A stretch of 64,000 bases of DNA from CBFIDE01 sp965661265 (GTDB taxonomy: Bacteria > Bacteroidota > Bacteroidia > Flavobacteriales > Schleiferiaceae), in assembly GCA_965661265.1 (NCBI GenBank), contig CBFIDE010000006.1, forward strand, positions 60,750 to 124,749, in the 5' to 3' direction. Positions 8,552 to 17,298 of the stretch are shown here, one piece after another (position 1 is the stretch's first letter; the number at the start of each line of letters is the position of its first letter). A program made the translations under genes and the position numbers. The notes under the pieces were generated by a model, which was not told the origin of the DNA, did not search any database, and worked only from the letters and a program-made list of their open reading frames with translations.

Positions 8552-9304
8552 ATTCTTTAAAGTATTCAAAAGTTGCTCCTTTTTACGATTAGCAACTGGA
8601 ATTTTAGAACCATCCTCTAGTATTAAATATCCACCATCTGTTTGAACATATCTTTTTAAGAAGTTCATATTAACTAGGTGACTCTTATGTATTCTGTGAA
8701 AATTATATGCTGTCAGCATATTATCAAATTCCTTTAGAGTTTTTGATGCTAATAGCGATTTCTGATTATTTATAAAAAAGGTAGTATAGTTACTGCTAGA
8801 CTCTAATCTGATGATATCACTTATTCTGATGACATGCATGCCATCAGATGTTGGCACTACAATCTTTTTTGGAGAATCAGACGCCTGTCTAATATTTTCA
8901 ACTAATACATTAAAATTTACAGCTTTTGCCGGCAAACCTTTTTGCTCCTCTATCTTTCTTACAGCCTTTACCAATTCTTCAGGATCAATTGGCTTTAATA
9001 AATAATCTAAAGCACTGAATTTAATTGCCTTGATTGCAAATTCATCATGAGCTGTAATAAACACCACCTCAGGAGCTTTTCCTTCAATTTCCGACAAGCC
9101 TTCTAATAAATCAAATCCACTTTCTCCGGATAACTCAATATCCAAGAATAGCGCATCCGGCTTATGCTCTTCTATCAGTTTTAAGGCAGTTGCAACACTA
9201 TCTGCTTCTCCTGATACTCCTACCTCTGGACAAAATAGGTCTAACTTACCTTTTAAAGTCTCTCTTGAATTCTGCTCGTCATCTACGATTATTACATTAA
9301 TCAT
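8546..9304 (-). CDS. LytTR-family response regulator
   Basis: Two-domain DNA-binding regulator. An N-terminal receiver (about residues 1-120) has the acidic pair in IIVDDEQ, a phospho-acceptor Asp in LFLDIEL, and a conserved Lys in LLKPIDPEEL. A C-terminal LytTR DNA-binding domain follows, with the stretches IIRLESSSNYTTFF and FHRIHKSHLVNM. I choose the ATG at 9304 (MINVIIVDDEQ) rather than the upstream in-frame ATG at 9331, because the latter adds residues unlike a receiver and overlaps the kinase gene. The kinase stop lies 10 bases upstream, so the two form a cognate LytS/LytR-type system. Confidence 0.92.
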   Translation of the reverse strand: MINVIIVDDEQNSRETLKGKLDLFCPEVGVSGEADSVATALKLIEEHKPDALFLDIELSGESGFDLLEGLSEIEGKAPEVVFITAHDEFAIKAIKFSALDYLLKPIDPEELVKAVRKIEEQKGLPAKAVNFNVLVENIRQASDSPKKIVVPTSDGMHVIRISDIIRLESSSNYTTFFINNQKSLLASKTLKEFDNMLTAYNFHRIHKSHLVNMNFLKRYVQTDGGYLILEDGSKIPVANRKKEQLLNTLKNL

Positions 9305-9314
9305 GTGCTTGGTT

Positions 9315-12164
9315 TTATAGTTGGTCTGCAAGCAATCTTATTTGTACCTCAGTACCAGAAGGATTGCCCTTATTGTCTTCTAAATCAATTATTTGAATAT
9401 CTATTCCCTCACTTTTTGCCTTCTTCATTAAGGCAATTCTGTCAATATTTATCTGAGTTGCCATAGAACGGTGATCCTTGCGGACTCCTTTTTTCTTAGC
9501 GGCCTCTCTACCTATACCGTTGTCCGTAATTGTACAGATTAGAAATTCCCCATCTAATAAGAAACATATTTTCAATTTACCTCCACTTTCTCTAGGCTTT
9601 AAGCCATGAAGAACTGCATTTTCTACATGCGGTTGAATAAGCATTGGGGGTATTCCTACATCATAATCAATCTCCTCGTCTAACTCAATTTCATAATCAA
9701 ACTTAGACTGAAATCTCAATTTCTCTAGTTCAAGGTAATTCTTTAAAATCGATACTTCGGTCTCCACAGGATGAAGTGGCTCCATCGATGATTCAAGGGT
9801 TAGCCTCATTAATTTTGCGAAATTATTTAAATACTGAACAGCCTGTTTTGGGTCCTTTTTAAAGATAAAACTGCTTATAGAATCTAAGGCATTAAATACA
9901 AAATGAGGATTCATTTGCAAACGCAGCGCCTTTCTTTCCATTTCTACTAAATCAGCCTCCAGCTTCTCTCTAAGTCTTTTTCGCTTCACGCGATCTAAAA
10001 TCACCATTAGGCTTATTCCAACTATCAAAAGAATTAGAGCTGCAATAAACCACCATTCCTTATAAAAAGCTTGATTTATTCTAAAAGTATAGTGTACAGG
10101 TACAGACCAGTTTTGCAGTCCATCACCAGATTGTACAATAAGTTTATAAGCTGCCGGGTCAAGATTAGCTAACACAATCTCCCTTCTATCAGAAGTATAA
10201 ATCCAATCCTCATTCTTAGGCTTCAATTTATATCTATATCTTATATTTCCTTTATTACTTGAGCTTAAGCCTGAAAGCTTAAGATTTATAAAATTTTGAT
10301 CATAAGGCAAACTTAAGTTAACTGGTAAATTTGAAAAAGCCGATGTAGTGCTGGCAAAACTATAAATAGAATAAGGTCCATCGCCATAAAACAGTTGCAT
10401 ATTACTGATCATAACTTGATGTTTAGACTCTAGCATTCCAAAGTTCAGTTTTTGAACTCCCTCACTTGATGAAAGTAAAAGACCTTCTTCTGTTTTTCTA
10501 ATGGCATTAGGAGAAAATGACAATCCCAAAATTCCATCATTAGTACTCAAAAGATGTATATCCCACTCACCAGAACCTAACTCCTTTATAGAGAAGAGTC
10601 CCTTATTTGAACCAGACCAAAGTGTTGAGGAATTGTCTGTAATTAAAGATCTAACCTCTGCATACTGCAATTGCTTTGGACTAAAATGGATACTAGAATC
10701 CTTAGTTAGTTTATAAATACCATCATTAGAAGTTCCTATCCACATTTCATCGTCAGAAATTGGGCTAAAACTATTATACCTAAGGCTGTCAAAATAAAAG
10801 TTCCCAATCTTTAGAACTTGCTCCCAGCCTTGAGAATCATACTTATAAAAGCCATTATTATAGGTAGCAAACCAAACACTTTTATCATCAGCCTCTTGGA
10901 TATCAAAAATTGTTAACTGCTCTAGATCGTTAGTCTCACTAATATTGATAAGCTTAGAATCTTCTAAGCAAAATATTCCGTTACCAGTGCCTATCCACAG
11001 TTTATCCATTGATGACTTCAAACAAAAAATAAAGCCACCTTGATTATCTGCAATTGGTATATAGTCAAATTTCTGACCATCATAAGAGAACAGACCCTGT
11101 TCTGTAGCTAAATAAAGTTTGCCTTTATACTCTTCCATATCGAGCGTAAAGCCTATTTCTTTAGCCAAATAACTCTCACCATTAACATTATGCACCACAG
11201 GACCACTGCTGCTTCCAGAATAAATTTTGTTTTTAAACTTGATGCTTGAAGTACTGCTTAATTGACTTGGATAGAAAGAAGCTTTTTCATTAATCAACTT
11301 TAAAAGTTCTCCTCCTTGCACTAGCCATTTATTCTGAAAATTATCAATGTAAACCTTAGAGGCTTTTTGTACTTCCGCCCCACTTTTCAGCTGAATTAAT
11401 TGACCTACATCATTCAATGAACTTAAATAGAGCTCTTTATTGGTTAAAAAAAGCAATTGCCCTTTTCTATAATCCATGTCCCTAACCCGACTTCCTTTTA
11501 AAAGGGAATATTGAAAATTCCAATCTAAATCATAAAGTGCCACTCCATCAGAAGTAGCAAGGACCCATTGATCTCCTGCTTTTTCAATATCAAAAGCTCT
11601 TTTTCCTACAACTTGTAGCCACTTACCTTTGCTTTCTTGGTAAATCTTATTATTAGCTAAAGCAACTAAACCAGCCTTAGTTGCTGCAAGTGCTTTTACA
11701 TTTTGTATTTCTAAAAGATTAAAACTTGAATCGGCAAAAGCCCAAAAACCTCCATTTTTTGCACTTAAATAAATCTTGTTTTCAATACAAAACACCTTAC
11801 TTACAGCGGCTTCATCAGGAAGTTCGAACTCCTCAATTTCAAATCCGGCATACTTCCAAAAGCCATTTTCTGTGGCACCCCATAAAAGGCTATCAGCGTC
11901 AAGCGCGATTGAATTAAGAAGTTGTGATTTTGAATTAGACTCAAGGTCGATTCCATCTAAGGAATAGGAGTCATACCTCAATAGTCCATTACCCTCTGTA
12001 GCGACCCAATAATAACCTCTTTGATCTTGAATAAAGTCTTTAATCTTAGAACCAGGCAGGCCATTTTGAACTCCTATAGTTTCAAAGGCATATTGTGCAG
12101 AAACCGACTGACCAAAGGAGCCCAGAGAAAAAAGCAAGAGCAAATACAAGAAGTGCAATCCCAT
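9315..12164 (-). CDS. Sensor histidine kinase with periplasmic beta-propeller (LytS type)
   Basis: Large one-pass sensor kinase. From the chosen ATG (MGLHFLYLLLLFSLGSFGQ) there is a signal peptide. About 600 residues of two-component-regulator propeller repeats follow, such as ENGLPGSKIKDFIQD-type blades and repeated W-a-T/G-N-G motifs. Then come a Y_Y_Y domain (RYRYKLKPKNEDWIYT), one transmembrane segment (WWFIAALILLIVGISLMVI) and a His_kinase domain with LQMNPHFVFNALDSI. The ATPase part has HVENAVLHG and DNGIGREAA. An in-frame ATG at 12236 would overlap the divergent gene and hide the signal peptide. It lacks the receiver and AraC domains of hybrid HTCS proteins. The ligand is unknown. Confidence 0.92.
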   Translation of the reverse strand: MGLHFLYLLLLFSLGSFGQSVSAQYAFETIGVQNGLPGSKIKDFIQDQRGYYWVATEGNGLLRYDSYSLDGIDLESNSKSQLLNSIALDADSLLWGATENGFWKYAGFEIEEFELPDEAAVSKVFCIENKIYLSAKNGGFWAFADSSFNLLEIQNVKALAATKAGLVALANNKIYQESKGKWLQVVGKRAFDIEKAGDQWVLATSDGVALYDLDWNFQYSLLKGSRVRDMDYRKGQLLFLTNKELYLSSLNDVGQLIQLKSGAEVQKASKVYIDNFQNKWLVQGGELLKLINEKASFYPSQLSSTSSIKFKNKIYSGSSSGPVVHNVNGESYLAKEIGFTLDMEEYKGKLYLATEQGLFSYDGQKFDYIPIADNQGGFIFCLKSSMDKLWIGTGNGIFCLEDSKLINISETNDLEQLTIFDIQEADDKSVWFATYNNGFYKYDSQGWEQVLKIGNFYFDSLRYNSFSPISDDEMWIGTSNDGIYKLTKDSSIHFSPKQLQYAEVRSLITDNSSTLWSGSNKGLFSIKELGSGEWDIHLLSTNDGILGLSFSPNAIRKTEEGLLLSSSEGVQKLNFGMLESKHQVMISNMQLFYGDGPYSIYSFASTTSAFSNLPVNLSLPYDQNFINLKLSGLSSSNKGNIRYRYKLKPKNEDWIYTSDRREIVLANLDPAAYKLIVQSGDGLQNWSVPVHYTFRINQAFYKEWWFIAALILLIVGISLMVILDRVKRKRLREKLEADLVEMERKALRLQMNPHFVFNALDSISSFIFKKDPKQAVQYLNNFAKLMRLTLESSMEPLHPVETEVSILKNYLELEKLRFQSKFDYEIELDEEIDYDVGIPPMLIQPHVENAVLHGLKPRESGGKLKICFLLDGEFLICTITDNGIGREAAKKKGVRKDHRSMATQINIDRIALMKKAKSEGIDIQIIDLEDNKGNPSGTEVQIRLLADQL

Positions 12165-12204
12165 AAAAGCTGGGCTACGGAAGTACTTCTTTAACTTTAA
12201 TAGA

Positions 12205-12990
12205 ATGAAAGCTCTCACCATTTTATTCATCTGCATTTGTCCTTTTTTAAAGGCTCAAATAAATCTAAGCAATAATGCCAAGAGTTTAGCCTTTTCTAAT
12301 TGTAACATCAATAGAAATGACTCTTGGTCCTGCTTTTCTAATAGTGCCAATTTAGTCCATTTGGAGGAATCTAGCCTAGGATTCTCAACAGTCTTATTTC
12401 CCGGACTGGAGCAATTGAGGTTCATAAGCATGAGTTTTAATAAAAAACTCAAAAAATCAGCACTTTCTATTTACAGTCAATCTTTTGGTAGATCTTCATA
12501 TGTCCAAAACAATTTAGGCGGAGCATATGGCTTAAAACTATCTGATAATCTATCTATAGGAACCTCCCTGGCCTACAATACTGTAAATCTAAGTTCTAGG
12601 CGTTCTTCATTGACTTATCACCTTGGCATTAGTCAGAAGTACAATTCTTTTAATTGGGCTCTTGTCTACCAGGGCTTTGACCCTCTTTTGAGCATAGAAA
12701 CAACTACCAATGAATCAGTCAGCTGTATAAAAATTGGATTAGGATATACGCTAGACGCTTTTGACTTTTTCCTTCAGAATAATATTAATTCATCCGAAAA
12801 ACATTTGAGCATTGGAAGCCAGTGGAATTTGAGCGAGCCTTTTAAAATTATTGGTTCCTATCAATTGACTTCTAACTCCTTAGCTATTGGACTTAGTTAT
12901 AAATTCTCTGGTTTTTTGAGTTGCATAAGCTATTCAAAATCTGATGTTTTTGATTCTAGAACCTCCTTAAGCATTGAGTATGGCTTATAG
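12205..12990 (+). CDS. Putative outer-membrane beta-barrel protein
   Basis: A 261-residue exported protein with a signal peptide (MKALTILFICICPFLKAQ). The remainder alternates polar and aromatic residues, typical of a small outer-membrane barrel, with strands such as LSIGTSLAYNTVNLSS and NSLAIGLSYKFSGF, ending near SIEYGL. No named family is recognised. Its 3' end overlaps the start of the HhH-barrel gene by 11 bases, so the two are probably cotranscribed and may work together. It is divergent from the sensor kinase with only about 40 bases between start codons. A near-consensus -7 box TAACTTTA lies 6 bases before the ATG. Confidence 0.7.
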   Translation: MKALTILFICICPFLKAQINLSNNAKSLAFSNCNINRNDSWSCFSNSANLVHLEESSLGFSTVLFPGLEQLRFISMSFNKKLKKSALSIYSQSFGRSSYVQNNLGGAYGLKLSDNLSIGTSLAYNTVNLSSRRSSLTYHLGISQKYNSFNWALVYQGFDPLLSIETTTNESVSCIKIGLGYTLDAFDFFLQNNINSSEKHLSIGSQWNLSEPFKIIGSYQLTSNSLAIGLSYKFSGFLSCISYSKSDVFDSRTSLSIEYGL

Positions 12991-14944
12991 AATCCTTTCT
13001 ATTATTCTTCTCTTATCAATTTCCTATTCCCAGGCACAAATAGATAGCAGCCTCTTATTTGAACAATTCATTCTAAATCCAGAAAACTCCAATCCTGCAG
13101 ACTTTCTTGAAGATCCAACTTTCAAAAAAATTGATGTCAACAATCTTTCTATTAATGAATTAATGGAAAGTGGACTAAATGAGTTTGATGCTTTCAGACT
13201 GGTTCAATACAGAGAGAGGTATGGCGCCATTTCTAATTCTTTTGAACTTGGAAAGATTTATGGCTTTGATAATGTAGGGCTAAAAAAGCTTGATCAAAGA
13301 TTTGTATATAATGCTTTTCAGAAGAAATTAAGAAAACGAGATTTTATTCCAAATCATAAATTTTGGTATCGATCAATCTATAGTCCTAACTCTAGAAAGG
13401 GATATTTAGAAAAATCCTTTCAATCTTCACTAAACTCAAGTCAGCTTCTCAGATATCGCGCAAGCTCTAAACAATTGAACTTTGGAATTCTTTTAGAGCA
13501 AGATGCAGGAGAAGAACTGAAATTCAATCAAAAGCAGTTTGGAGTAGATCATCTTCAATTCTTTATTGAGCTAAAAAACATAAAGCACCTTAGAAAGCTA
13601 ATTATCGGAAGCTTTCAAGTTAATTATGGCTTAGGCTTAAACGCTCAAGCACAAAATGGTTTCAATAATATTTTTGATGGTTTATCAAAAAATAACAGTC
13701 GAGGGCTGGCAAGCAGTAGTGAAGGAAGTGCTCATTTTGGAATATTTCAATCATGGGAAATCAAAAAAAATCTTGACACTGATATTTATTTAAGCTCAAG
13801 ATTATTGGATGCGCGTATAGTTGAGCATGACCAGCAGTTATATTATAGCAGTATTTCAAATGCTGGATTACACAGAACTAAAACAGAGCTTGAGAAAAGA
13901 AAGAGCATGAGACAAAACTCTTATGGATTTGCCCTCAGATATGCCAAAAATAGATTTAGAACAAGTCTTTTGAGTAGCTACTCTTCGTACCAATATCCTT
14001 TTAAAAACGAAAGCAGATTAATTCAAAACCATAAAAACATAAGTAGGCAAAACCTTAATCTTGGATTAATTGGCAGCTATTTCTTTCAAGACTATGTGCT
14101 TCATTATGAACTAGCCACTAATAACTTCAATAGTTTGGCTTATCAAACTAATCTTAGCTATCGCAATGAATATGACCAGAATCTAATTCTTCATTTTAGA
14201 CACTCTACTAAGGATTACTTTTCTGCCCTTTCTAACACCAATTTCAGGAATCCCTTAGCTGGTGAAACGGGAATAGGGTTCTGTTTTCAAACAGAAATAG
14301 CCCCAGGAAAGCTGAATATAAGCACAGAGAAATATTATAACCATTCATGGAAATACAATAAAGATTATTTAGACGAAGGCTTTTTTGTAAATCTCCTTTT
14401 TAAATCGCGAGAAGCAGATTATATAAGCGCCAGCAGTAGATATTACAGACAAAAGAGAAAAGAATCAAATGAGCAAAATCCAAGAGAAATCTATTTTCAA
14501 AACATATTAAAAAATCAAATCACCAAAGTTCTATGGAGTAACTATAAATCTCAATTAAAACTAAACTTAGATTATAATTTTAAGCTCAGCAAGATTTCTT
14601 CTAGAAGGGCCTCTGGAACTTCCTATTTCTTAGATTTTAAAACTCAAGCGTCAGAAAAGACTGTAATTTATTCTAGATTAAGCTTTACTAAAATTAAGGA
14701 TTTTGATCTGAGAGCTTATGCGTATGAATATGATTTGGACCTGAGCTTCAACATAAAGGCATATTCAGATGAGGCGATTCGATATTATATTCTCATGAAG
14801 CAAAATATCAAGAATGGTCTAAAGTTAGAATTGAAATACGAGCTGAACTATAACTTTAGCAAAGACTATATAGGCATCGGAGTAGATAAGCGAGTAGGAC
14901 ATGCGCAACACCTACTTAAGGCACAGCTTAGTCTAAAACTTTAA
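12980..14944 (+). CDS. Secreted helix-hairpin-helix protein with C-terminal beta-barrel
   Basis: A protein of about 654 residues. A signal peptide (MAYRILSIILLLSISYSQAQ) is followed at about residues 45-105 by tandem helix-hairpin-helix motifs (IDVNNLSINELMESGL; FRLVQYRERYG), similar to those of ComEA-type DNA-binding proteins. The remaining roughly 530 residues have the alternating pattern of an outer-membrane beta-barrel. Proteins of this layout occur in Bacteroidetes but their role is not established to my knowledge. I choose the ATG at 12980 over the in-frame TTG at 12974 because the signal peptide then starts cleanly. DNA binding at the envelope is inference. The 3' end overlaps aroA by 17 bases. 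Confidence 0.8.
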   Translation: MAYRILSIILLLSISYSQAQIDSSLLFEQFILNPENSNPADFLEDPTFKKIDVNNLSINELMESGLNEFDAFRLVQYRERYGAISNSFELGKIYGFDNVGLKKLDQRFVYNAFQKKLRKRDFIPNHKFWYRSIYSPNSRKGYLEKSFQSSLNSSQLLRYRASSKQLNFGILLEQDAGEELKFNQKQFGVDHLQFFIELKNIKHLRKLIIGSFQVNYGLGLNAQAQNGFNNIFDGLSKNNSRGLASSSEGSAHFGIFQSWEIKKNLDTDIYLSSRLLDARIVEHDQQLYYSSISNAGLHRTKTELEKRKSMRQNSYGFALRYAKNRFRTSLLSSYSSYQYPFKNESRLIQNHKNISRQNLNLGLIGSYFFQDYVLHYELATNNFNSLAYQTNLSYRNEYDQNLILHFRHSTKDYFSALSNTNFRNPLAGETGIGFCFQTEIAPGKLNISTEKYYNHSWKYNKDYLDEGFFVNLLFKSREADYISASSRYYRQKRKESNEQNPREIYFQNILKNQITKVLWSNYKSQLKLNLDYNFKLSKISSRRASGTSYFLDFKTQASEKTVIYSRLSFTKIKDFDLRAYAYEYDLDLSFNIKAYSDEAIRYYILMKQNIKNGLKLELKYELNYNFSKDYIGIGVDKRVGHAQHLLKAQLSLKL

Positions 14945-16169
14945 TATCAAATCCAAGCATTTCCATATCATTCCAGAAACTAAGGTAGCTCTTGGAAACT
15001 ACCTCAACATCATTCATGATAATTGTGTCTAAAAGAGAAAGTGCACTCAATGACATAATCATTCTGTGGTCTCCCCAAGAATCAAACTCTACATCCTTCA
15101 CATTTTTCACCCCTTCAATTATCCTTAACGAAGAATCATCAATTTCTATAACAGCACCGGTTTTCTCTAACTCAGTTTTAAGAGCCAATAGTCTGTTTGT
15201 TTCTTTTTTAGGCAAAGTACTTAAGCCTGTTAGGTAAGCATTGATATTTAAGGCCGCACATGTTACGGCGATTGTTTGTGCCAAATCTGGGAATTCTATC
15301 AAATTAAAATTGACAGATGACTGCAGTGCCAATTCCAATTTTGACAACCTAAATGCGGCTTCTTTATACTCACTTTGAACTCCAAGTTTAATGTAAAACT
15401 GCCTCACAATTGAGTCCCCTTGTTTGGTATTTTTGTGAAGCAAGTAGGATAAATCAATTTCAGATTCAGCGCTCAAGCTAACCATATTATACCAATAGCT
15501 AGCTGAACTCCAATCTCCTTCAACTATATATTCCGTTGGTGCTATAATGCTAGGATTGTACTCATCAACCTTTATAATATCTCCATCTAGATGTACCATC
15601 AAGCCCATTTGCTTCATGATCTTGGCAGTCATAAATAAGTAAGGCATGCTCACTGAAAAGCCTTTAGTCTTGATCACTAAGCCACCTTTTAACTTAGGAC
15701 CAATCATCATTAAAGCAGAAATGAATTGGCTGCTAACACCCGCTTCAATATGAATTTCTTTAGATTTTAATTCAGAGGATTCAATTTTTAATGGAGGGTA
15801 ACCCTCTTGTTCTAGGTAAGTTATTTTAGCTCCTAATTCTCTAAGAGAATCCACTAACTGACCAATTGGTCTTTGATGCATTCTATCGCTACCTTTTAAC
15901 TCAATCTCTCCTTTTTGAATAGAATAAAAGGCAGTTAAAAAACGCATCGCGGTCCCGGCGTCCTTAACATTAAAAAAGGTTCTAGAAGAATCATTCAAGG
16001 CATCCATAAGAGCCACAGAATCATCACAATCACTCCCTCCAAGAATTTTCAGCTCAGGAAAGTAAAGAGCTTTTAAAATTAAAACTCTATTGGTCTCACT
16101 CTTACCTCCGCTTAGTTGAAGCTGAGCGTGCAGTTTTTTGCTTGGATGGCTTAACGCGATTCTTTTCAT
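14928..16169 (-). CDS. aroA: 3-phosphoshikimate 1-carboxyvinyltransferase (EPSP synthase)
   Basis: A 413-residue enzyme joining PEP to shikimate-3-phosphate, the sixth step of the shikimate pathway. Recognisable features are GGKSETNRVLIL near the N-terminus (where many relatives have S/G-K-S-x-S-N-R), DAGTAMRFLTAF, the HQRPIGQLVDSL region, SSQFISALMM and WGDHRMIMSLSAL near the C-terminus. It is slightly shorter than the E. coli enzyme, as in other Bacteroidetes. The gene starts directly after the aroB stop, so the two are a shikimate-pathway operon. Confidence 0.94.
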   Translation of the reverse strand: MKRIALSHPSKKLHAQLQLSGGKSETNRVLILKALYFPELKILGGSDCDDSVALMDALNDSSRTFFNVKDAGTAMRFLTAFYSIQKGEIELKGSDRMHQRPIGQLVDSLRELGAKITYLEQEGYPPLKIESSELKSKEIHIEAGVSSQFISALMMIGPKLKGGLVIKTKGFSVSMPYLFMTAKIMKQMGLMVHLDGDIIKVDEYNPSIIAPTEYIVEGDWSSASYWYNMVSLSAESEIDLSYLLHKNTKQGDSIVRQFYIKLGVQSEYKEAAFRLSKLELALQSSVNFNLIEFPDLAQTIAVTCAALNINAYLTGLSTLPKKETNRLLALKTELEKTGAVIEIDDSSLRIIEGVKNVKDVEFDSWGDHRMIMSLSALSLLDTIIMNDVEVVSKSYLSFWNDMEMLGFDIKVLD

Positions 16170-17219
16170 CTATAATTGAATAAATTCTATTGCCTCTTTC
16201 ATTAATTCCTCAGTACAAACATAAATTCCAGAATACTGGCCTATGCTTGATATTAAACTACAGACTAATTGGTCAGATTCTGCCTTTTTATCAGCGTATG
16301 CTAATCTAATTAAATCATCCGCTTGTAATTGTCTTGAACAAGGTCCGTATATAAACTGCATTACCTCTTTAATATGATCTAATTCGTCCTTATTTAGACC
16401 TGACATTTTACTAGACACATAAGCTTCCGCAATAATTCCATAAGCTACAGCCTCGCCATGTAAAAGAGGATCTTCATCAGACATATAGTAGCTCTCAATT
16501 GCATGACCAACAGTATGCCCAAAGTTCAAGGCCTTTCTTATTCCTTGTTCTTGAAAGTCCTTTTGAACATAAATATTTTTTATTTTTATACTTCTTGAGA
16601 CGACATCTTCTGTCAAGAAAGCCTTTTCTGAGCATATTTCAATCAGACTATCCCAATGCTTAGCATCATGGATTAGGGCATGCTTTAGCATTTCTGCGAA
16701 ACCATTTCTAAGCTCCCTCGGATCTAAAGTTTCCAGGAATTCAAGATTTACAAAAACATGTCTAGGATTATTAAAAGTCCCTATTCTATTTTTGAGTTTA
16801 CCCAAATTAATCCCATTCTTTCCGCCAACTGAGGCATCAACCTGTGCTAGCAAACTAGTTGGGATATTTATAAAATCAATTCCCCTTAGAAAAGTAGAAG
16901 CCATAAAACCTCCTAAATCGCATACTACTCCTCCACCAACATTTACAATTAATGCATTACGGTCTAAATCAAAAGAATCTAATGCCTCATACAAAGAGCC
17001 CAAAACCTCTAATGACTTAGATTCTTCACCAGCCGATACCTCAAGAATCTCAAATTTGATTTCCATCGGAAGTTGGGCCAAAAGTCTATTTAAGCAGAAT
17101 TCATGAGTATTTTCGTCTACAAAGAACACTATCCTAGAGTAATTGGACTTAGAAATAAAAGATCTCAACTCCTCTAAAGAGCTGTTAATGTGTATACTAG
17201 GATTGAATGACTCTGGCAT
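16170..17219 (-). CDS. aroB: 3-dehydroquinate synthase
   Basis: A 349-residue NAD-dependent, metal-dependent cyclase converting DAHP to 3-dehydroquinate. Motifs include NVGGGVVCDLGGFMAS (NAD loop), RGIDFINIPTSLLAQVDAS, GGKNGINLGKLKNRIG, FGHTVGHAIES (zinc-binding His) and LLHGEAVAYG. It is first in the aroB-aroA unit. A near-consensus -7 box (TACCTTTA, minus strand, 17236-17243) lies 16 bases upstream of its start, opposite the promoter of the divergent proline dehydrogenase gene. Confidence 0.96.
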   Translation of the reverse strand: MPESFNPSIHINSSLEELRSFISKSNYSRIVFFVDENTHEFCLNRLLAQLPMEIKFEILEVSAGEESKSLEVLGSLYEALDSFDLDRNALIVNVGGGVVCDLGGFMASTFLRGIDFINIPTSLLAQVDASVGGKNGINLGKLKNRIGTFNNPRHVFVNLEFLETLDPRELRNGFAEMLKHALIHDAKHWDSLIEICSEKAFLTEDVVSRSIKIKNIYVQKDFQEQGIRKALNFGHTVGHAIESYYMSDEDPLLHGEAVAYGIIAEAYVSSKMSGLNKDELDHIKEVMQFIYGPCSRQLQADDLIRLAYADKKAESDQLVCSLISSIGQYSGIYVCTEELMKEAIEFIQL

Positions 17220-17273
17220 GAAATAATTTATTGGCTAAAGGTATAAAAGCATGAAGAGTATTCATGGTTCTAT

Positions 17274-17281
17274 TATTTTTG
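17274..17281 (+). promoter_or_regulatory. Bacteroidetes -7 box (TATTTTTG) for proline dehydrogenase
   Basis: Exact TAnnTTTG match, 17 bases before the ATG at 17299. It lies downstream of the in-frame ATG at 17251, which argues that translation begins at 17299. Confidence 0.5.
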
Positions 17282-17298
17282 TATTAGTAATTGGTCCT

